Below, piece by piece: positions 1-7,481 of a stretch of DNA of 10,914 nucleotides (positions are counted from its first letter, which is position 1; each line of letters starts with the position of its first letter). The stretch lies in assembly GCA_039930465.1 (NCBI GenBank), contig JBDTTU010000128.1, positions 1 to 10,914 of the forward strand, given 5' to 3'. Below the pieces are notes generated by a model that saw only the letters and a list, made by a program, of their open reading frames with translations, searched no databases and was not told the origin of the DNA. Both the position numbers and the translations under genes were made by a program. Source of the DNA: LMDS01 sp039930465 (GTDB lineage: Bacteria; Pseudomonadota; Gammaproteobacteria; Burkholderiales; Burkholderiaceae_C).

Positions 1-229
1 GCATCGCGCCGCGGATGCGCTGCGTCGCGAAGGTCTCGAACTGCACGCCCTGGGCGGCGTCGAAGCGCGACAGCGCGTCGGTCAGGCCGATCATGCCGAC
101 CTGGATCAGGTCGTCGATCTCGACGTTGGCCGGCAGCTTGGCGATCATCTGGTGGGCCAGGCGCCGCACCAGCGAGCTGTACTGCTTGAGCTGCGAGTTG
201 AGGTCGAGTTGGCCTTTGGCGGTGTACAT
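1..229 (-). CDS. fliA: RNA polymerase sigma-28 factor FliA, N-terminal part (cut by window edge)
   Basis: This is the sigma factor for late flagellar genes (flagellin, chemotaxis, motor). Only the first 76 residues are inside the window. They begin MYTAKGQLDLNSQLKQYSSL and continue through a sigma region 2 segment. That segment contains IDDLIQVGMIGLTDALSRFD at about 37-57 and FETFATQRIRGAM at the edge, which are the core-binding and -10 recognition start of the sigma-70 family, group 3. The start ATG at 229 is supported by a GGAG ribosome binding site about 8 bases upstream on the minus strand. The gene begins 22 bases after the flhG stop, so it is probably co-transcribed with flhA-flhF-flhG. 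No frameshift is seen. Family identity is firm; the C-terminal regions 3 and 4 cannot be checked. Confidence 0.95.
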   Translation of the reverse strand, partial: MYTAKGQLDLNSQLKQYSSLVRRLAHQMIAKLPANVEIDDLIQVGMIGLTDALSRFDAAQGVQFETFATQRIRGAM

Positions 230-251
230 GCGAACAGCTCCGGGGAATGCT

Positions 252-1100
252 TCAGTGGGCTGCACGGGCCGGTGCAGAGGTCGAACGGCCTGGGGTCCGA
301 ACCGTGTGAGTCGGGCGGGCCAGCGGGCGCGCCGCAGCGGGCGGTGCGGCCTCGGCGATCGGGCTTTCGCCGAGCGCGCTCTTGAGTTGCTCACGCACCA
401 GGCGACGCAGCTCGGCGGTGGGGGCTTCACGGGCGTCGGTGGCCGGGTCGATCTGAACCCAGTCGCGCAGCACTGCGCCCAGAAAATCGTCAGCGCAGGT
501 GGCGAGCTGCATCGCGATGCGCTCCGAGCGCGGCGAGTGCGCGGCGGCACCGAGCAGCAGGTCGTGCACGACCAGGCCGGCGCGTTGCGTGAGCAGTTTC
601 ATGGCGGCGAAGGCATGGGTCACGCTGGCCGGGCGGTCGTCGGCGAGCAGCAGCGGGCGCACCGGGCTCGCACCGTCGGTGCGCATGAACAGGCGGCACA
701 GGTCGGAAGCGCTGGCATGCACCAGCAGCACGTCGCAGCCGGGTGCCGCCTGTATGGCGGCGTGCAGGAACGAGGCGGTCGAACCGGCGGCGTCCACGTG
801 GCGCAGCGGCAGGCCGCGGGCCGCCAGGTAAGAAACCTGCGGCGAGAGTTTTTCGATGCAGACCGACAGGTCGATCGCCGCCATCTCGAACGGTTCGCTC
901 GCGCGCTCCGAGGCATCGACCACCAGCGTGTGCTTGCCGTGTTCGGCAAACGCGGTGCACAGGCGTTCGAGTATCACGCCGCCAAAAGCGACGTTGGGGT
1001 TCGAGACCACCGGCACCATGCACACGCGGGTGTGGGCGAACAGGCGGCGCAGTCCGTCGGCCTGGTCGAGCGGCATCGGGCGGGAAACGGGTTCTTGCAT
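252..1100 (-). CDS. flhG: FlhG-type (MinD-like) flagellar number regulator with degenerate Walker A
   Basis: A 282-residue protein directly after flhF, in the place of FlhG (FleN/YlxH), the MinD-type ATPase that limits flagellar number and activates the FlhF GTPase. The N-terminal DQADGLRRL at 12-20 matches the DQAxxLR activator helix of FlhG. LVVDAS at about 59-64 fits the strand after the first helix of the MinD fold. The region that should carry the deviant Walker A loop (KGGVGKT type) reads VVSNPNVAFGGVILERL at about 31-47, with no lysine and no GKT, so ATP binding in the usual way is doubtful. The C-terminal 50 residues are rich in Ala, Pro and Arg and look disordered. ATG 1100 is the longest start; Met9 is an alternative, and neither has a strong ribosome binding site. 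The identity rests on position and the N-terminal helix more than on ATPase motifs. Confidence 0.8.
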   Translation of the reverse strand: MQEPVSRPMPLDQADGLRRLFAHTRVCMVPVVSNPNVAFGGVILERLCTAFAEHGKHTLVVDASERASEPFEMAAIDLSVCIEKLSPQVSYLAARGLPLRHVDAAGSTASFLHAAIQAAPGCDVLLVHASASDLCRLFMRTDGASPVRPLLLADDRPASVTHAFAAMKLLTQRAGLVVHDLLLGAAAHSPRSERIAMQLATCADDFLGAVLRDWVQIDPATDAREAPTAELRRLVREQLKSALGESPIAEAAPPAAARPLARPTHTVRTPGRSTSAPARAAH

Positions 1101-1161
1101 GGCGGGCGGGTTCGGTTCGGTTCGGTGGCGTTTCAGTCGTGCGGTGCGCTGCGCGGTGGCG

Positions 1162-2694
1162 TCACGCGTGCAGTGCGGAGCGCGCTGGGGCGTTGCCGTG
1201 TGCGGCCGTGAAGATCAGGCTCACGTCGCTCGCGTCGAGCTTGTAGGCGGTGCTGCCACCGCCGCGCATCGAGCGGTGCACGAGCGCGTTGGCCGACAGG
1301 CGGTGCCAGTCTTCGGGCACCCGCTGGCCGTTGGCCACGCCGATCACCTTGAGCTTGTGGCGGATCAGCGCGTCGAGCGCCGGCCCGAGCTTCACCGCTT
1401 CGTCCATCTTCGACAGCACGATGCCGGCGCAGGCCGTGGCGCGGTAGGCGATCAGCACGTCTTCAACCGTCTCGCCCTGCGAAGCGGCGTTGACCACCAG
1501 CAGCTTCTGGATCGAACGGTGCGAAAGCATGTCGAGCAATTCGCGGGTGCGGGTGTCGCGCTGCGCCATGCCGGCGGTGTCGATCAGCACCATCTTCTTG
1601 CCCGCCAGCAGCTCCAGCAGGTCTTCGAGCGAAGCGCGGTCGTGGGCGGTGTGCACCGGCACACCCAGGATGCGGCCATAGGCGCGCAGTTGTTCATGCG
1701 CGCCGATGCGGTAGGCGTCGAGCGTGATCAGGCCGAGGTTGGCAGCGCCGTATTTGGTGGCGAACGCCGCGGCGATCTTCGCCGTGGTGGTGGTCTTGCC
1801 GACGCCGGTGGCGCCGACCAGCGCGTACACGCCACCCTGGTCTTCGAGCGGTGCGTCGTGTTCGGCGGTGATCAGGTTGCGTTCCAGCACGCTGGTGGCC
1901 CAGGTCGACTCGTCGGCCACGTCTTGTGGCAGGCTGTCGCCGAGCTTGCGGATCAGGGCCGGCGAATAGCCGCAGTCGAGCAGCTTCTGCGTGAGCCGCG
2001 CCTGGCCGGGCTGGCGCTGCAGCTTTTCAATGAAGGCCAGCGCACCGAAGCGCTCTTCGATCAGGCCCTTCACCTGGCGCAGCTCGTTCATCATGTCTTG
2101 TTGGTCGCGGCGCGCAATGGCGAGGCTTTCGGCCTGTGCGGCCAGATCGGGCACGTGGATCTCGCTGCGCGGCGGGGCGTTGTCGCGCAACAGCGGCGGC
2201 TCGCGCAACACGACCGGTGCAGCTTGCACGGCCGGCATTGCAGGCATCACCTGCGCTGCCGGCAGGGCGGCCGGCGCGCGCTCGCTCATGCGCTGTGCGA
2301 GCACGCTGGTGCGCTCGAACGCGGGCTCGGCCACCGGCGCTGCAGCACGCGGCTCGTTGTTCATGGCGGCATGGCGGCGCTTGAGCATGCGCTCGCGCAC
2401 GTAGTCCTGAAACGACAGCGTGCTCATGGAGAGCTGGGCCACGTCGTCTTCGACCGCCTGTGTCGAATTCACGAAGTCGGGGCGTGCGTTGCCACGCGCC
2501 GGGGCGGCGGCAGCGGCCGGTTCGGCCTGCGAATAGCGCTCCACCTGGCGCATGCCTTCGGGCGCCATCGCGAGCACCTCGATGCCGTCGGCGCAAGGTT
2601 TGGTGGAGAGCACCACCGCGTCTTCGCCCAGGGCCTGGCGGACAAGGACCAGGGCATCACGCGAGGTGCGTGCCGTGAATCGGCGGACGTTCAT
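1162..2694 (-). CDS. flhF: Flagellar biosynthesis GTPase FlhF
   Basis: An SRP-type GTPase of 510 residues that recruits early flagellar parts to the cell pole. The N-terminal basic B domain begins MNVRRFTARTSRDALVLVRQ. A low-complexity Ala/Pro-rich linker covers about 55-185. The N helical domain is at about 195-285 and the G domain at about 288-500. Visible motifs are G1 GATGVGKTT (294-302), DAYR (326-329), the G3 motif DTAG (372-375) and the G4 motif SKMD (428-431), which SRP GTPases have in place of NKxD. All are intact. The start overlaps the flhA stop in an ATGA (2691-2694), which points to translational coupling. flhG follows after 61 bases. Together with FlhG it predicts polar rather than peritrichous flagella (family knowledge). 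Identification is secure. Confidence 0.96.
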   Translation of the reverse strand: MNVRRFTARTSRDALVLVRQALGEDAVVLSTKPCADGIEVLAMAPEGMRQVERYSQAEPAAAAAPARGNARPDFVNSTQAVEDDVAQLSMSTLSFQDYVRERMLKRRHAAMNNEPRAAAPVAEPAFERTSVLAQRMSERAPAALPAAQVMPAMPAVQAAPVVLREPPLLRDNAPPRSEIHVPDLAAQAESLAIARRDQQDMMNELRQVKGLIEERFGALAFIEKLQRQPGQARLTQKLLDCGYSPALIRKLGDSLPQDVADESTWATSVLERNLITAEHDAPLEDQGGVYALVGATGVGKTTTTAKIAAAFATKYGAANLGLITLDAYRIGAHEQLRAYGRILGVPVHTAHDRASLEDLLELLAGKKMVLIDTAGMAQRDTRTRELLDMLSHRSIQKLLVVNAASQGETVEDVLIAYRATACAGIVLSKMDEAVKLGPALDALIRHKLKVIGVANGQRVPEDWHRLSANALVHRSMRGGGSTAYKLDASDVSLIFTAAHGNAPARSALHA

Positions 2695-4775
2695 GCATTC
2701 GCTCCAATGATCGACCCGATGCGGATCGAATGGGTCTCGGGAATTTCAGAGTGACCGAGCACGCGCAGTCGCGGTGCGGCACGTTTGAGCAATCGCGCCA
2801 TCGGCGCGCGGATCATGTCGGGCACCAGCAGACAGGCCGGCAGGCCCAGGTCTTCCTGGCGTTTTGCGGAATCGGCGGCGCTGCGCGCCAGCGTGTCGGC
2901 CACACCAGGGTCGAGCGCCGAACCGTGCGGCGAGTTCAGGGCCTGCGTGACGAGGCGTTCAAGTTCGGGCTCCAACGCGATCACGTCGAGCTCTTTGGTC
3001 GGGCCGTAGATCTGCTGCACGATGCTCGGCGCCAGGTGGATGCGGATGCGCCGCGCCAGCTCGGCCGGGTCGGTGACGGTGGCGGCGTGTTCGGCCAGGC
3101 TCTCGACGATGGAACGCATGTCGCGGATGTGCACGCCTTCTTCCAGAAGAAGCTGCAGAACCTTTTGCAGTGCGGCAATGACGACCATCTTGGGAACCAC
3201 GTCCTCGATCAGTTTCGGGGCCAGTTTCGTCACGTGCTCGACGAGTTGCTGGGTCTCCACCCGGCCCAGCAATTTGGCCGCGTGCAGTTGCATCAAGTGT
3301 GAAAGATGGGTTGCCACGACAGTCGAGCAATCAACGACCGTAAACCCGGCCATTTGGGCGGCTTCGCGCTGGCGCTCTTCGATCCAGACTGCGGGCAGGC
3401 CAAAGGCCGGGTCGGTGGTGCGGGTGCCGATCAGCTGGGTGGTGGCGCCGCCCGGGTTGATGGCGAGCAGCATGCCCGGGAAGGCTTCGCCCTCGCCCAC
3501 CACGGCGCCGCGCAGGGTGAGCCGGTAAGCACTCGGTTTGAGTTCCAGGTTGTCGCGAATGTGCACCGGCGGCGGCAGAAAGCCCACGTCTTGTGCGAAC
3601 TTCTTGCGCACGCCCTTGATGCGGCCGAGCAGGTCGCCCTGGCGTGCCTTGTCGACCAGCGCGATCAGCCGGTAGCCCACTTCGAGGCCCAGCGTGTCGA
3701 CCGGCAGCAGGTCGTCCCAGCTCGCTTCAGCGTTCGGTTCGGCCACCGGCGGCGGCGGCGGTGGTGCGTTCTTCTCCAGGGTCTGGCGCTGCCTGAGCGA
3801 CCAGGCGCCGTAGGCCAGCCCGCCCGCGATCAGCAGGAACACGATGTGCGGCATGCCCGGGATCACGCCCAGCCCACCCAGCACGCCGGCCGTGATGGCC
3901 AGCGAACGCGGCGAGTTGAACACCTGCTTGGTGATCTGGCTGCCCACGTCGGTGTCTTTGCCCACGCGCGAGACGACCATGGCCGCCGCCACCGAGATCA
4001 GCAGCGCCGGAATCTGCGCCACCAGCGCATCGCCCACCGCCAGCAGGATGTAGCTGTTGGCCGCCTGCGTGGCCGAAAGATCGTGCTGCGCCACACCGAT
4101 GACGAAGCCGCCGATGATGTTGATGAACAGGATCAACAGCCCGGCCATCGCGTCGCCGCGCACGTACTTGCTGGCACCGTCCATCGAGCCGAAGAACTCG
4201 GCCTCGTCGCCGACCTCGGCGCGCCGCCGCTTGGCCTCCTTCTCGTCGATCAGGCCGGCGTTCATGTCGGCGTCGATCGCCATCTGCTTGCCGGGCATGG
4301 CGTCGAGCGTGAAACGGGCGCCGACCTCGGCGATCCGCTCGGCGCCCTTGGTCACGACCACGAAGTTGATGACGACCAGGATCGCGAACACGATCAGGCC
4401 GACCGCGAAGTTGCCGCCGATCAGGAAGTGGCCAAACGATTCGATCACCGCGCCAGCCGCGCCGGCGCCGGTGTGGCCTTCGAGCAGCACGACGCGGGTC
4501 GACGCCACGTTCAGCGACAGGCGCAGCAAGGTCGTCAGCAGAATCACCGAAGGGAACGCGGCGAAGTCGAGCGGCCGGGTCATGTAAGCCGCGACCATCA
4601 TCACCATCAGCGCCATCGCGATGTTGAAGGTGAACAGCAGGTCGAGCGCGAACGGCGGCAGCGGCAGCACCATCATCGCCAGGATCATCACGACCACCAG
4701 CGGTGCGGCCAGCGCCCGGATCGCCTTCGCGTTCGGGCCGAGCCAGGTCTGCATCTGCTGCATCAGCGGGTTCAT
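2691..4775 (-). CDS. flhA: Flagellar type III export-gate protein FlhA
   Basis: The 694-residue inner-membrane ring protein of the flagellar export gate, which couples proton motive force to export and docks chaperone-substrate complexes. The N-terminal half has about eight hydrophobic segments. The FHIPEP family signature is clear: RPLDFAAFPSVILL at 67-80, LRLSLNVASTRVVLL at 84-98 and AMPGKQMAIDADMNAG at 159-174. Asp208 in VRGDAMAG lines up with the Asp208 known to be needed for export in Salmonella FlhA. A proline run at about 338-343 leads into the cytosolic domain (about 345-694). The frame stays open 141 bases upstream to 4916, but that extension is a Pro-rich non-family sequence. MNPLMQ at 4775 gives the usual family length, with GGAG 12 bases upstream, so I chose it. 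No flhB is seen upstream. Confidence 0.95.
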   Translation of the reverse strand: MNPLMQQMQTWLGPNAKAIRALAAPLVVVMILAMMVLPLPPFALDLLFTFNIAMALMVMMVAAYMTRPLDFAAFPSVILLTTLLRLSLNVASTRVVLLEGHTGAGAAGAVIESFGHFLIGGNFAVGLIVFAILVVINFVVVTKGAERIAEVGARFTLDAMPGKQMAIDADMNAGLIDEKEAKRRRAEVGDEAEFFGSMDGASKYVRGDAMAGLLILFINIIGGFVIGVAQHDLSATQAANSYILLAVGDALVAQIPALLISVAAAMVVSRVGKDTDVGSQITKQVFNSPRSLAITAGVLGGLGVIPGMPHIVFLLIAGGLAYGAWSLRQRQTLEKNAPPPPPPVAEPNAEASWDDLLPVDTLGLEVGYRLIALVDKARQGDLLGRIKGVRKKFAQDVGFLPPPVHIRDNLELKPSAYRLTLRGAVVGEGEAFPGMLLAINPGGATTQLIGTRTTDPAFGLPAVWIEERQREAAQMAGFTVVDCSTVVATHLSHLMQLHAAKLLGRVETQQLVEHVTKLAPKLIEDVVPKMVVIAALQKVLQLLLEEGVHIRDMRSIVESLAEHAATVTDPAELARRIRIHLAPSIVQQIYGPTKELDVIALEPELERLVTQALNSPHGSALDPGVADTLARSAADSAKRQEDLGLPACLLVPDMIRAPMARLLKRAAPRLRVLGHSEIPETHSIRIGSIIGANA

Positions 4776-4832
4776 GTCGGTCGGGGGCTCCGGAAAACGG
4801 GGGGGCGAAGGCGCACCGCGGGGTGCTGCGCC

Positions 4833-4860
4833 ATTGTTCCGGGGCGGGCCCAAAACTTGA
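4833..4860 (-). promoter_or_regulatory. Possible sigma-28-like promoter upstream of flhA
   Basis: On the minus strand TCAAGTTT (4860-4853) matches the sigma-28 -35 element TAAAGTTT at seven of eight bases. About ten bases further is CCGGAACA, which matches the -10 element GCCGATAA at only four of eight. It lies about 60 bases upstream of the flhA start. A short hairpin (4813-4826, GCACC/GGTGC with a GCGG loop) sits at the expected 5' end. The -10 match is weak, so this is only a candidate. Confidence 0.25.
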
Positions 4861-4947
4861 GCCGGATAAGCGGGGTGAAGGGGGGGCAGTTCGGCGTCGT
4901 CGCGTGGCGGCCTCAAGGCAAACCATCAGCGCAGCAGCACGCGAGCC

Positions 4948-4975
4948 TGGTAAACCGTGTCGAATTACCTAGTAT
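4948..4975 (+). promoter_or_regulatory. Possible sigma-70 promoter for the DUF1428 gene
   Basis: An AT-rich patch in otherwise GC-rich DNA carries TGGTAA (4948-4953) and TAGTAT (4970-4975), separated by 16 bases. They match three and four of six positions of the -35 and -10 consensus. It is 71 bases before the ATG at 5047 and points away from flhA. The ribosome binding site AAGAGGAG (5032-5039) is strong and fixes the start of the gene. Confidence 0.3.
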
Positions 4976-5046
4976 TCATTCGTCGACAAGGTACGACGCG
5001 CCTTCTGACGGGTGCGCCGCCCTTTCAACCCAAGAGGAGTTCAGGC

Positions 5047-5421
5047 ATGTCCTACATCGACGGTTTTGTGATCGCAGTTCCCACGGCGAACAAGCAAAAA
5101 TTCATCGAGCACGCGCGTCATTTCGATGAGATGTTCATCGAACTGGGCGCGATCCGTGTCATCGAAAGCTGGGGCGACGACGTGCCCGACGGCAAAGTCA
5201 CCGACTTTCGCCGCGCGGTGCAGGCGACGGCCGAAGAAACGGTGGCCTTCTCGTGGGTCGAGTGGCCGGACAAGGCCACCCGCGACGCCGCCATGAAGAA
5301 GATGATGGAGGACCCCCGCATGGACCCGTCCACACCCGGCAACCCTCCTATACCCTTCGACGGCAAGCGCATGATCTTCGGCGGCTTCGAACAGGTGGTC
5401 GAAGTGACTCAGCGACGATAG
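5047..5421 (+). CDS. DUF1428 (YbaA-like) family protein
   Basis: A cytosolic protein of 124 residues beginning MSYIDGFVIAVPTANKQKFI. It matches the DUF1428/YbaA family throughout: the opening YIDGFV strand, FIELGAIRVIESWGDDVPDG at about 30-49, FRRAVQA, VAFSWVEWPDKATRD and the closing PFDGKRMIFGGFE. This family has a ferredoxin-like alpha/beta dimeric-barrel fold and no established reaction, so no function is assigned. Full family length. The start is set by the strong AAGAGGAG site 7 bases upstream, although the frame is open further to 4957. The gene is divergent from flhA and convergent with the lipoprotein gene, whose stop lies inside its last 13 bases. No operon partner is visible. Confidence 0.93.
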   Translation: MSYIDGFVIAVPTANKQKFIEHARHFDEMFIELGAIRVIESWGDDVPDGKVTDFRRAVQATAEETVAFSWVEWPDKATRDAAMKKMMEDPRMDPSTPGNPPIPFDGKRMIFGGFEQVVEVTQRR

Positions 5422-5618
5422 GGGTCGTTGGGCCTGCGGTCATGGCGGTTGGGCACCCCGTCGCCATCGCGGTCGCGGTCATGGCGATCGCGCACGCCGT
5501 CGTGGTCCCGGTCGTGAACGTAGCGTGGCGAATTGGCATGCGGTGGCACCACCACGCAGGCGCTGAGGCTGCTTATTAACACCGCGCCGATGAGGGCGAG
5601 GTATAGACGCTTGTGCAT
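5409..5618 (-). CDS. Small lipoprotein with two thrombospondin-3-type calcium-binding repeats
   Basis: A 69-residue predicted lipoprotein. The signal sequence MHKRLYLALIGAVLISSLSA ends in a lipobox LSAC (18-21), so Cys21 should be acylated and the protein anchored in a membrane facing the periplasm or surface. The mature part is very rich in Asp, Arg and His. It contains DRDHDGVRDRHD (36-47) and DRDGDGVPNRHD (49-60), which both fit the DxDxDGxx(D/N)xxD pattern of thrombospondin type 3 calcium-binding repeats. A good ribosome binding site (AGGAG) sits 9 bases before ATG 5618. It is the last gene of the phoPQ-like cluster and lies 78 bases after the PXPV-like gene, across a stable hairpin. Its tail overlaps the DUF1428 gene by 13 bases, convergently. 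Calcium binding is inferred from the motif only. Confidence 0.85.
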   Translation of the reverse strand: MHKRLYLALIGAVLISSLSACVVVPPHANSPRYVHDRDHDGVRDRHDRDRDGDGVPNRHDRRPNDPYRR

Positions 5619-5652
5619 GATTCGTTCTCCTGTTGCTCAGTAGCCGTGTGGT

Positions 5653-5688
5653 CCGGGGGCGGCCAGCTTGCGCTGAAGCCGCCCGCGG
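5653..5688 (-). other. Stable intercistronic hairpin with GCAA tetraloop
   Basis: On the minus strand GGGCGGC-TT-CAGC-GCAA-GCTG-GCCGCCC forms an 11-pair stem with a two-base bulge and a GNRA loop (5657-5684). Three more pairs form past one mismatch, out to 5653-5688. It begins 9 bases after the PXPV gene stop and ends about 25 bases before the lipoprotein ribosome binding site. No T run follows on the minus strand, so it is not a classical intrinsic terminator. A role as an mRNA 3'-end stabiliser or partial attenuator is inference. Confidence 0.55.
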
Positions 5689-5696
5689 CATTGCGT

Positions 5697-6074
5697 TCAG
5701 TCGCGCCCGTGACGCTCGCCATGCGGCGAACCGTGCCCACCGTGATGACGACGTTCCCATTCGCGGCGTTGCCATTCACGCTGACGCAACTCCCTGGCAC
5801 GCCAGGTCTCGTGGCGATACGCCGGCTGCCAGGGTTGCTGGTAGACCACCACCGGAGCTGCCCGGTAAACCGGCCGCGGTTGAACGTAGACCGGCTCGGC
5901 CCGGACGGACAGACGCGGCAGCGGAGGCTGCAAGAAGACCGGCAAGCCCGGCAGGCCCGGCAGGGCGATCGACACGTGCACATCGGGCCTGGCTTGCGCC
6001 ACCGATGCCGTGCCGAGCACGGCGCCGATCAGGACGGTGGAGGCGACGAGTTTCTGGAGGAAGGTGCGCTTCAT
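5697..6074 (-). CDS. Secreted PXPV-like, basic protein of the phoPQ cluster
   Basis: A 125-residue exported protein. MKRTFLQKLVASTVLIGAVL begins a signal peptide that ends AQA, so cleavage is expected after residue 28. The mature part holds repeats rich in Pro, Val and Tyr (VYVQPRPVYRAAPVVVYQQP at about 62-81), which resemble the PXPV repeat family of Burkholderiales. A C-terminal stretch follows that is rich in Arg, Glu, Trp and His and ends HHGGHGSPHGERHGRD, a possible metal-binding tail. AAGGAG lies 6 bases before the ATG at 6074. It follows phoQ by 75 bases and has its own operator-like repeat and -10 candidate. Biochemical role unknown; a periplasmic or surface protein made under PhoP control is the reading I favour. 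Confidence 0.82.
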   Translation of the reverse strand: MKRTFLQKLVASTVLIGAVLGTASVAQARPDVHVSIALPGLPGLPVFLQPPLPRLSVRAEPVYVQPRPVYRAAPVVVYQQPWQPAYRHETWRARELRQREWQRREWERRHHGGHGSPHGERHGRD

Positions 6075-6101
6075 GGTGGCTCCTTGAGTTAGGGTGAAGT
6101 C

Positions 6102-6136
6102 ATCTTGCGCGACCCCCCCTGAACGCCACCTGAACG
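6102..6136 (-). promoter_or_regulatory. PhoP-box-like direct repeat and -10 element before the PXPV gene
   Basis: On the minus strand CGTTCA (6136-6131), five bases, CGTTCA (6125-6120), then 12 bases and CAAGAT (6107-6102). The 11-base period of the half-sites is that of OmpR/PhoP-family operators, where the box replaces the -35 element. It lies between the phoQ stop and the PXPV start, 45 bases before the ATG. The same arrangement occurs at 8625-8658. A further CGTTC adjoins the upstream half-site, and a CCTGAAC/GTTCAGG inverted repeat spans 6129-6154. Confidence 0.6.
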
Positions 6137-6149
6137 AACGCGAGATTGT

Positions 6150-7481
6150 TCAGGCCGCCCGGAGAATGATCTCCACCCGGGCGCCGCCGAGCTCCGAGCG
6201 GGTGAGTTTCAGCTCACCGTCGTGGCTCGCCACCAGGTCGTTGACGACCGTCAGGCCCACGCCGTGGCCCGGCACTTTCTCGTCGCCACGCACGTGCAAT
6301 TGCAGGATCGAGCGGGTGTCGCCGAAGCCCGGGCCATCGTCTTCGACGCGGACCTGCAGCGAATCGCCTTCGCGGTGCGCGCTGACCGCCACCCTCGTTC
6401 GTGCCCACTTGGCGGCGTTGTCGAGCACGTTGCCGAACATCTCGAAGGCATCGCCCTCTTCGACCCGCCACGTGAGCTCTGACGGGATGTCGAACGAATA
6501 CTGCAGGCCCTTGTCGGCATAGACCTTCATCAACGAATCGCGGATGCGATTCATGATGGGGCCGATGGCCAGCCGGGGCGCGAAGCGCGAAGCACCACCA
6601 GCCGCCGCGCGTGCCAGCTGATGTTGCACGATGTCGTCCATGCGGGTGACCTGTTCGCTCACGATACCGGGCAGGCGCGCTGGCTCGCCGAGCGCTGTTC
6701 GAAGCACGGCCAGCGGCGTCTTCAAACTGTGTGCGAGATAGCTCAGCGCTTCCTTGTAGCGGGCCTGGCGCGTGCGCTCCTGCCGAATCAGGGTGTTGAG
6801 GTTGTTCGTCAGCGCTGCGATCTCGGTCGGGTACCGGCCTTCAACCTCGGTCTGATCACCTTGCTCGATGCCGCGGATCTCTAGAGCGACCCGCCGCAAC
6901 GGCGCCAGGCCCCACCCCAGCAGCAGCGTCTGCGAGACCAGCAGCAGCGCCGCGGCACCGCCCAGCCATGTCCACAAGGTGCGCCGGAAGACAGCGACCT
7001 CGCGGTCGAACTCGGCCTTGTCTTCGACCACGGAAAGCACCAGCGCCGCGGTCTGCGCGCGCTCGGTCCAGCTCACGCTGTAGCCGATGGCCAGGTAGTC
7101 GCGGCCACCGGAGGCGACGCTTTCCGAGCGCCATTGGCCGATGGCTACCTCACGCAGAAAGGGTGGGTCGATTCCCAGGCTGGAAGGCGAATGCCAGTCT
7201 TCGCGCCGCGTGACGTTGACGATGGACGCGTACAGGCCCGACCCCGGCAACGACAAGCGTGGCTCGGGAAACGACGGCGGAAGAACCAGCGCGCCCTGCT
7301 CGTCGAGCTCGACGCCGGCGAGAAGCAGGTACACCGTGCCTTGCAACTGCGCGAACCTGGCTGTGCGCACACTCTCTTCATGGGCGCGCTGAACCGCCCA
7401 CCCCGCGCTCGCCACGAAGGCGATCAGAACGACAGTGGCGCCGACCATCAGGCGCCCGCGTATCGAGACGGGCCACCTCAT
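6150..7481 (-). CDS. phoQ: PhoQ-like sensor histidine kinase
   Basis: An inner-membrane sensor kinase of 443 residues. It has a first membrane segment at about 12-30, a periplasmic sensor of about 135 residues, a second membrane segment at about 170-190, and a HAMP-like linker (GLAPLRRVALEIRGIEQGD, 191-209). The dimerisation helix carries the phospho-accepting His251 in AHSLKTPLAVL, the PhoQ form of the H box. The ATPase domain shows the N box NVLDNAAKWA (351-360), G1 DDGPGF (381-386) and G2 GHGVGL (405-410). All catalytic boxes are present. The start overlaps the phoP stop by 4 nt (ATGA), the usual coupled arrangement. PhoQ proteins sense low divalent cations, acid or cationic peptides; the actual signal here is not visible. 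The kinase family is certain, the PhoQ assignment probable. Confidence 0.9.
   Translation of the reverse strand: MRWPVSIRGRLMVGATVVLIAFVASAGWAVQRAHEESVRTARFAQLQGTVYLLLAGVELDEQGALVLPPSFPEPRLSLPGSGLYASIVNVTRREDWHSPSSLGIDPPFLREVAIGQWRSESVASGGRDYLAIGYSVSWTERAQTAALVLSVVEDKAEFDREVAVFRRTLWTWLGGAAALLLVSQTLLLGWGLAPLRRVALEIRGIEQGDQTEVEGRYPTEIAALTNNLNTLIRQERTRQARYKEALSYLAHSLKTPLAVLRTALGEPARLPGIVSEQVTRMDDIVQHQLARAAAGGASRFAPRLAIGPIMNRIRDSLMKVYADKGLQYSFDIPSELTWRVEEGDAFEMFGNVLDNAAKWARTRVAVSAHREGDSLQVRVEDDGPGFGDTRSILQLHVRGDEKVPGHGVGLTVVNDLVASHDGELKLTRSELGGARVEIILRAA

Noticed and set aside
1109..1125. Tandem GGTTC repeated three times just upstream of the flhG start
   Set aside because: Only three units, outside the coding sequence, with no sign of phase variation; likely chance in low-complexity spacer DNA.
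15..2754. Long plus-strand open frames (398 and 632 codons) opposite the flhG and flhF genes
   Set aside because: They mirror real genes on the minus strand, are rich in Arg, His, Gly and Ala, and show no family motif. They reflect high GC at third positions.
4776..4916. N-terminal extension of FlhA by 47 residues from ATG 4916
   Set aside because: The extension is Pro/Arg-rich, unlike any FlhA N-terminus. MNPLMQ at 4775 gives the usual family length and puts Asp208 at the same number as in Salmonella. Long open frames are common by chance in this GC-rich DNA.
3306..5129. 607-codon plus-strand frame opposite flhA
   Set aside because: Composition is dominated by His, Arg, Gln and Asp, with no motif; the opposite strand carries all FlhA signatures, so it is a shadow frame.
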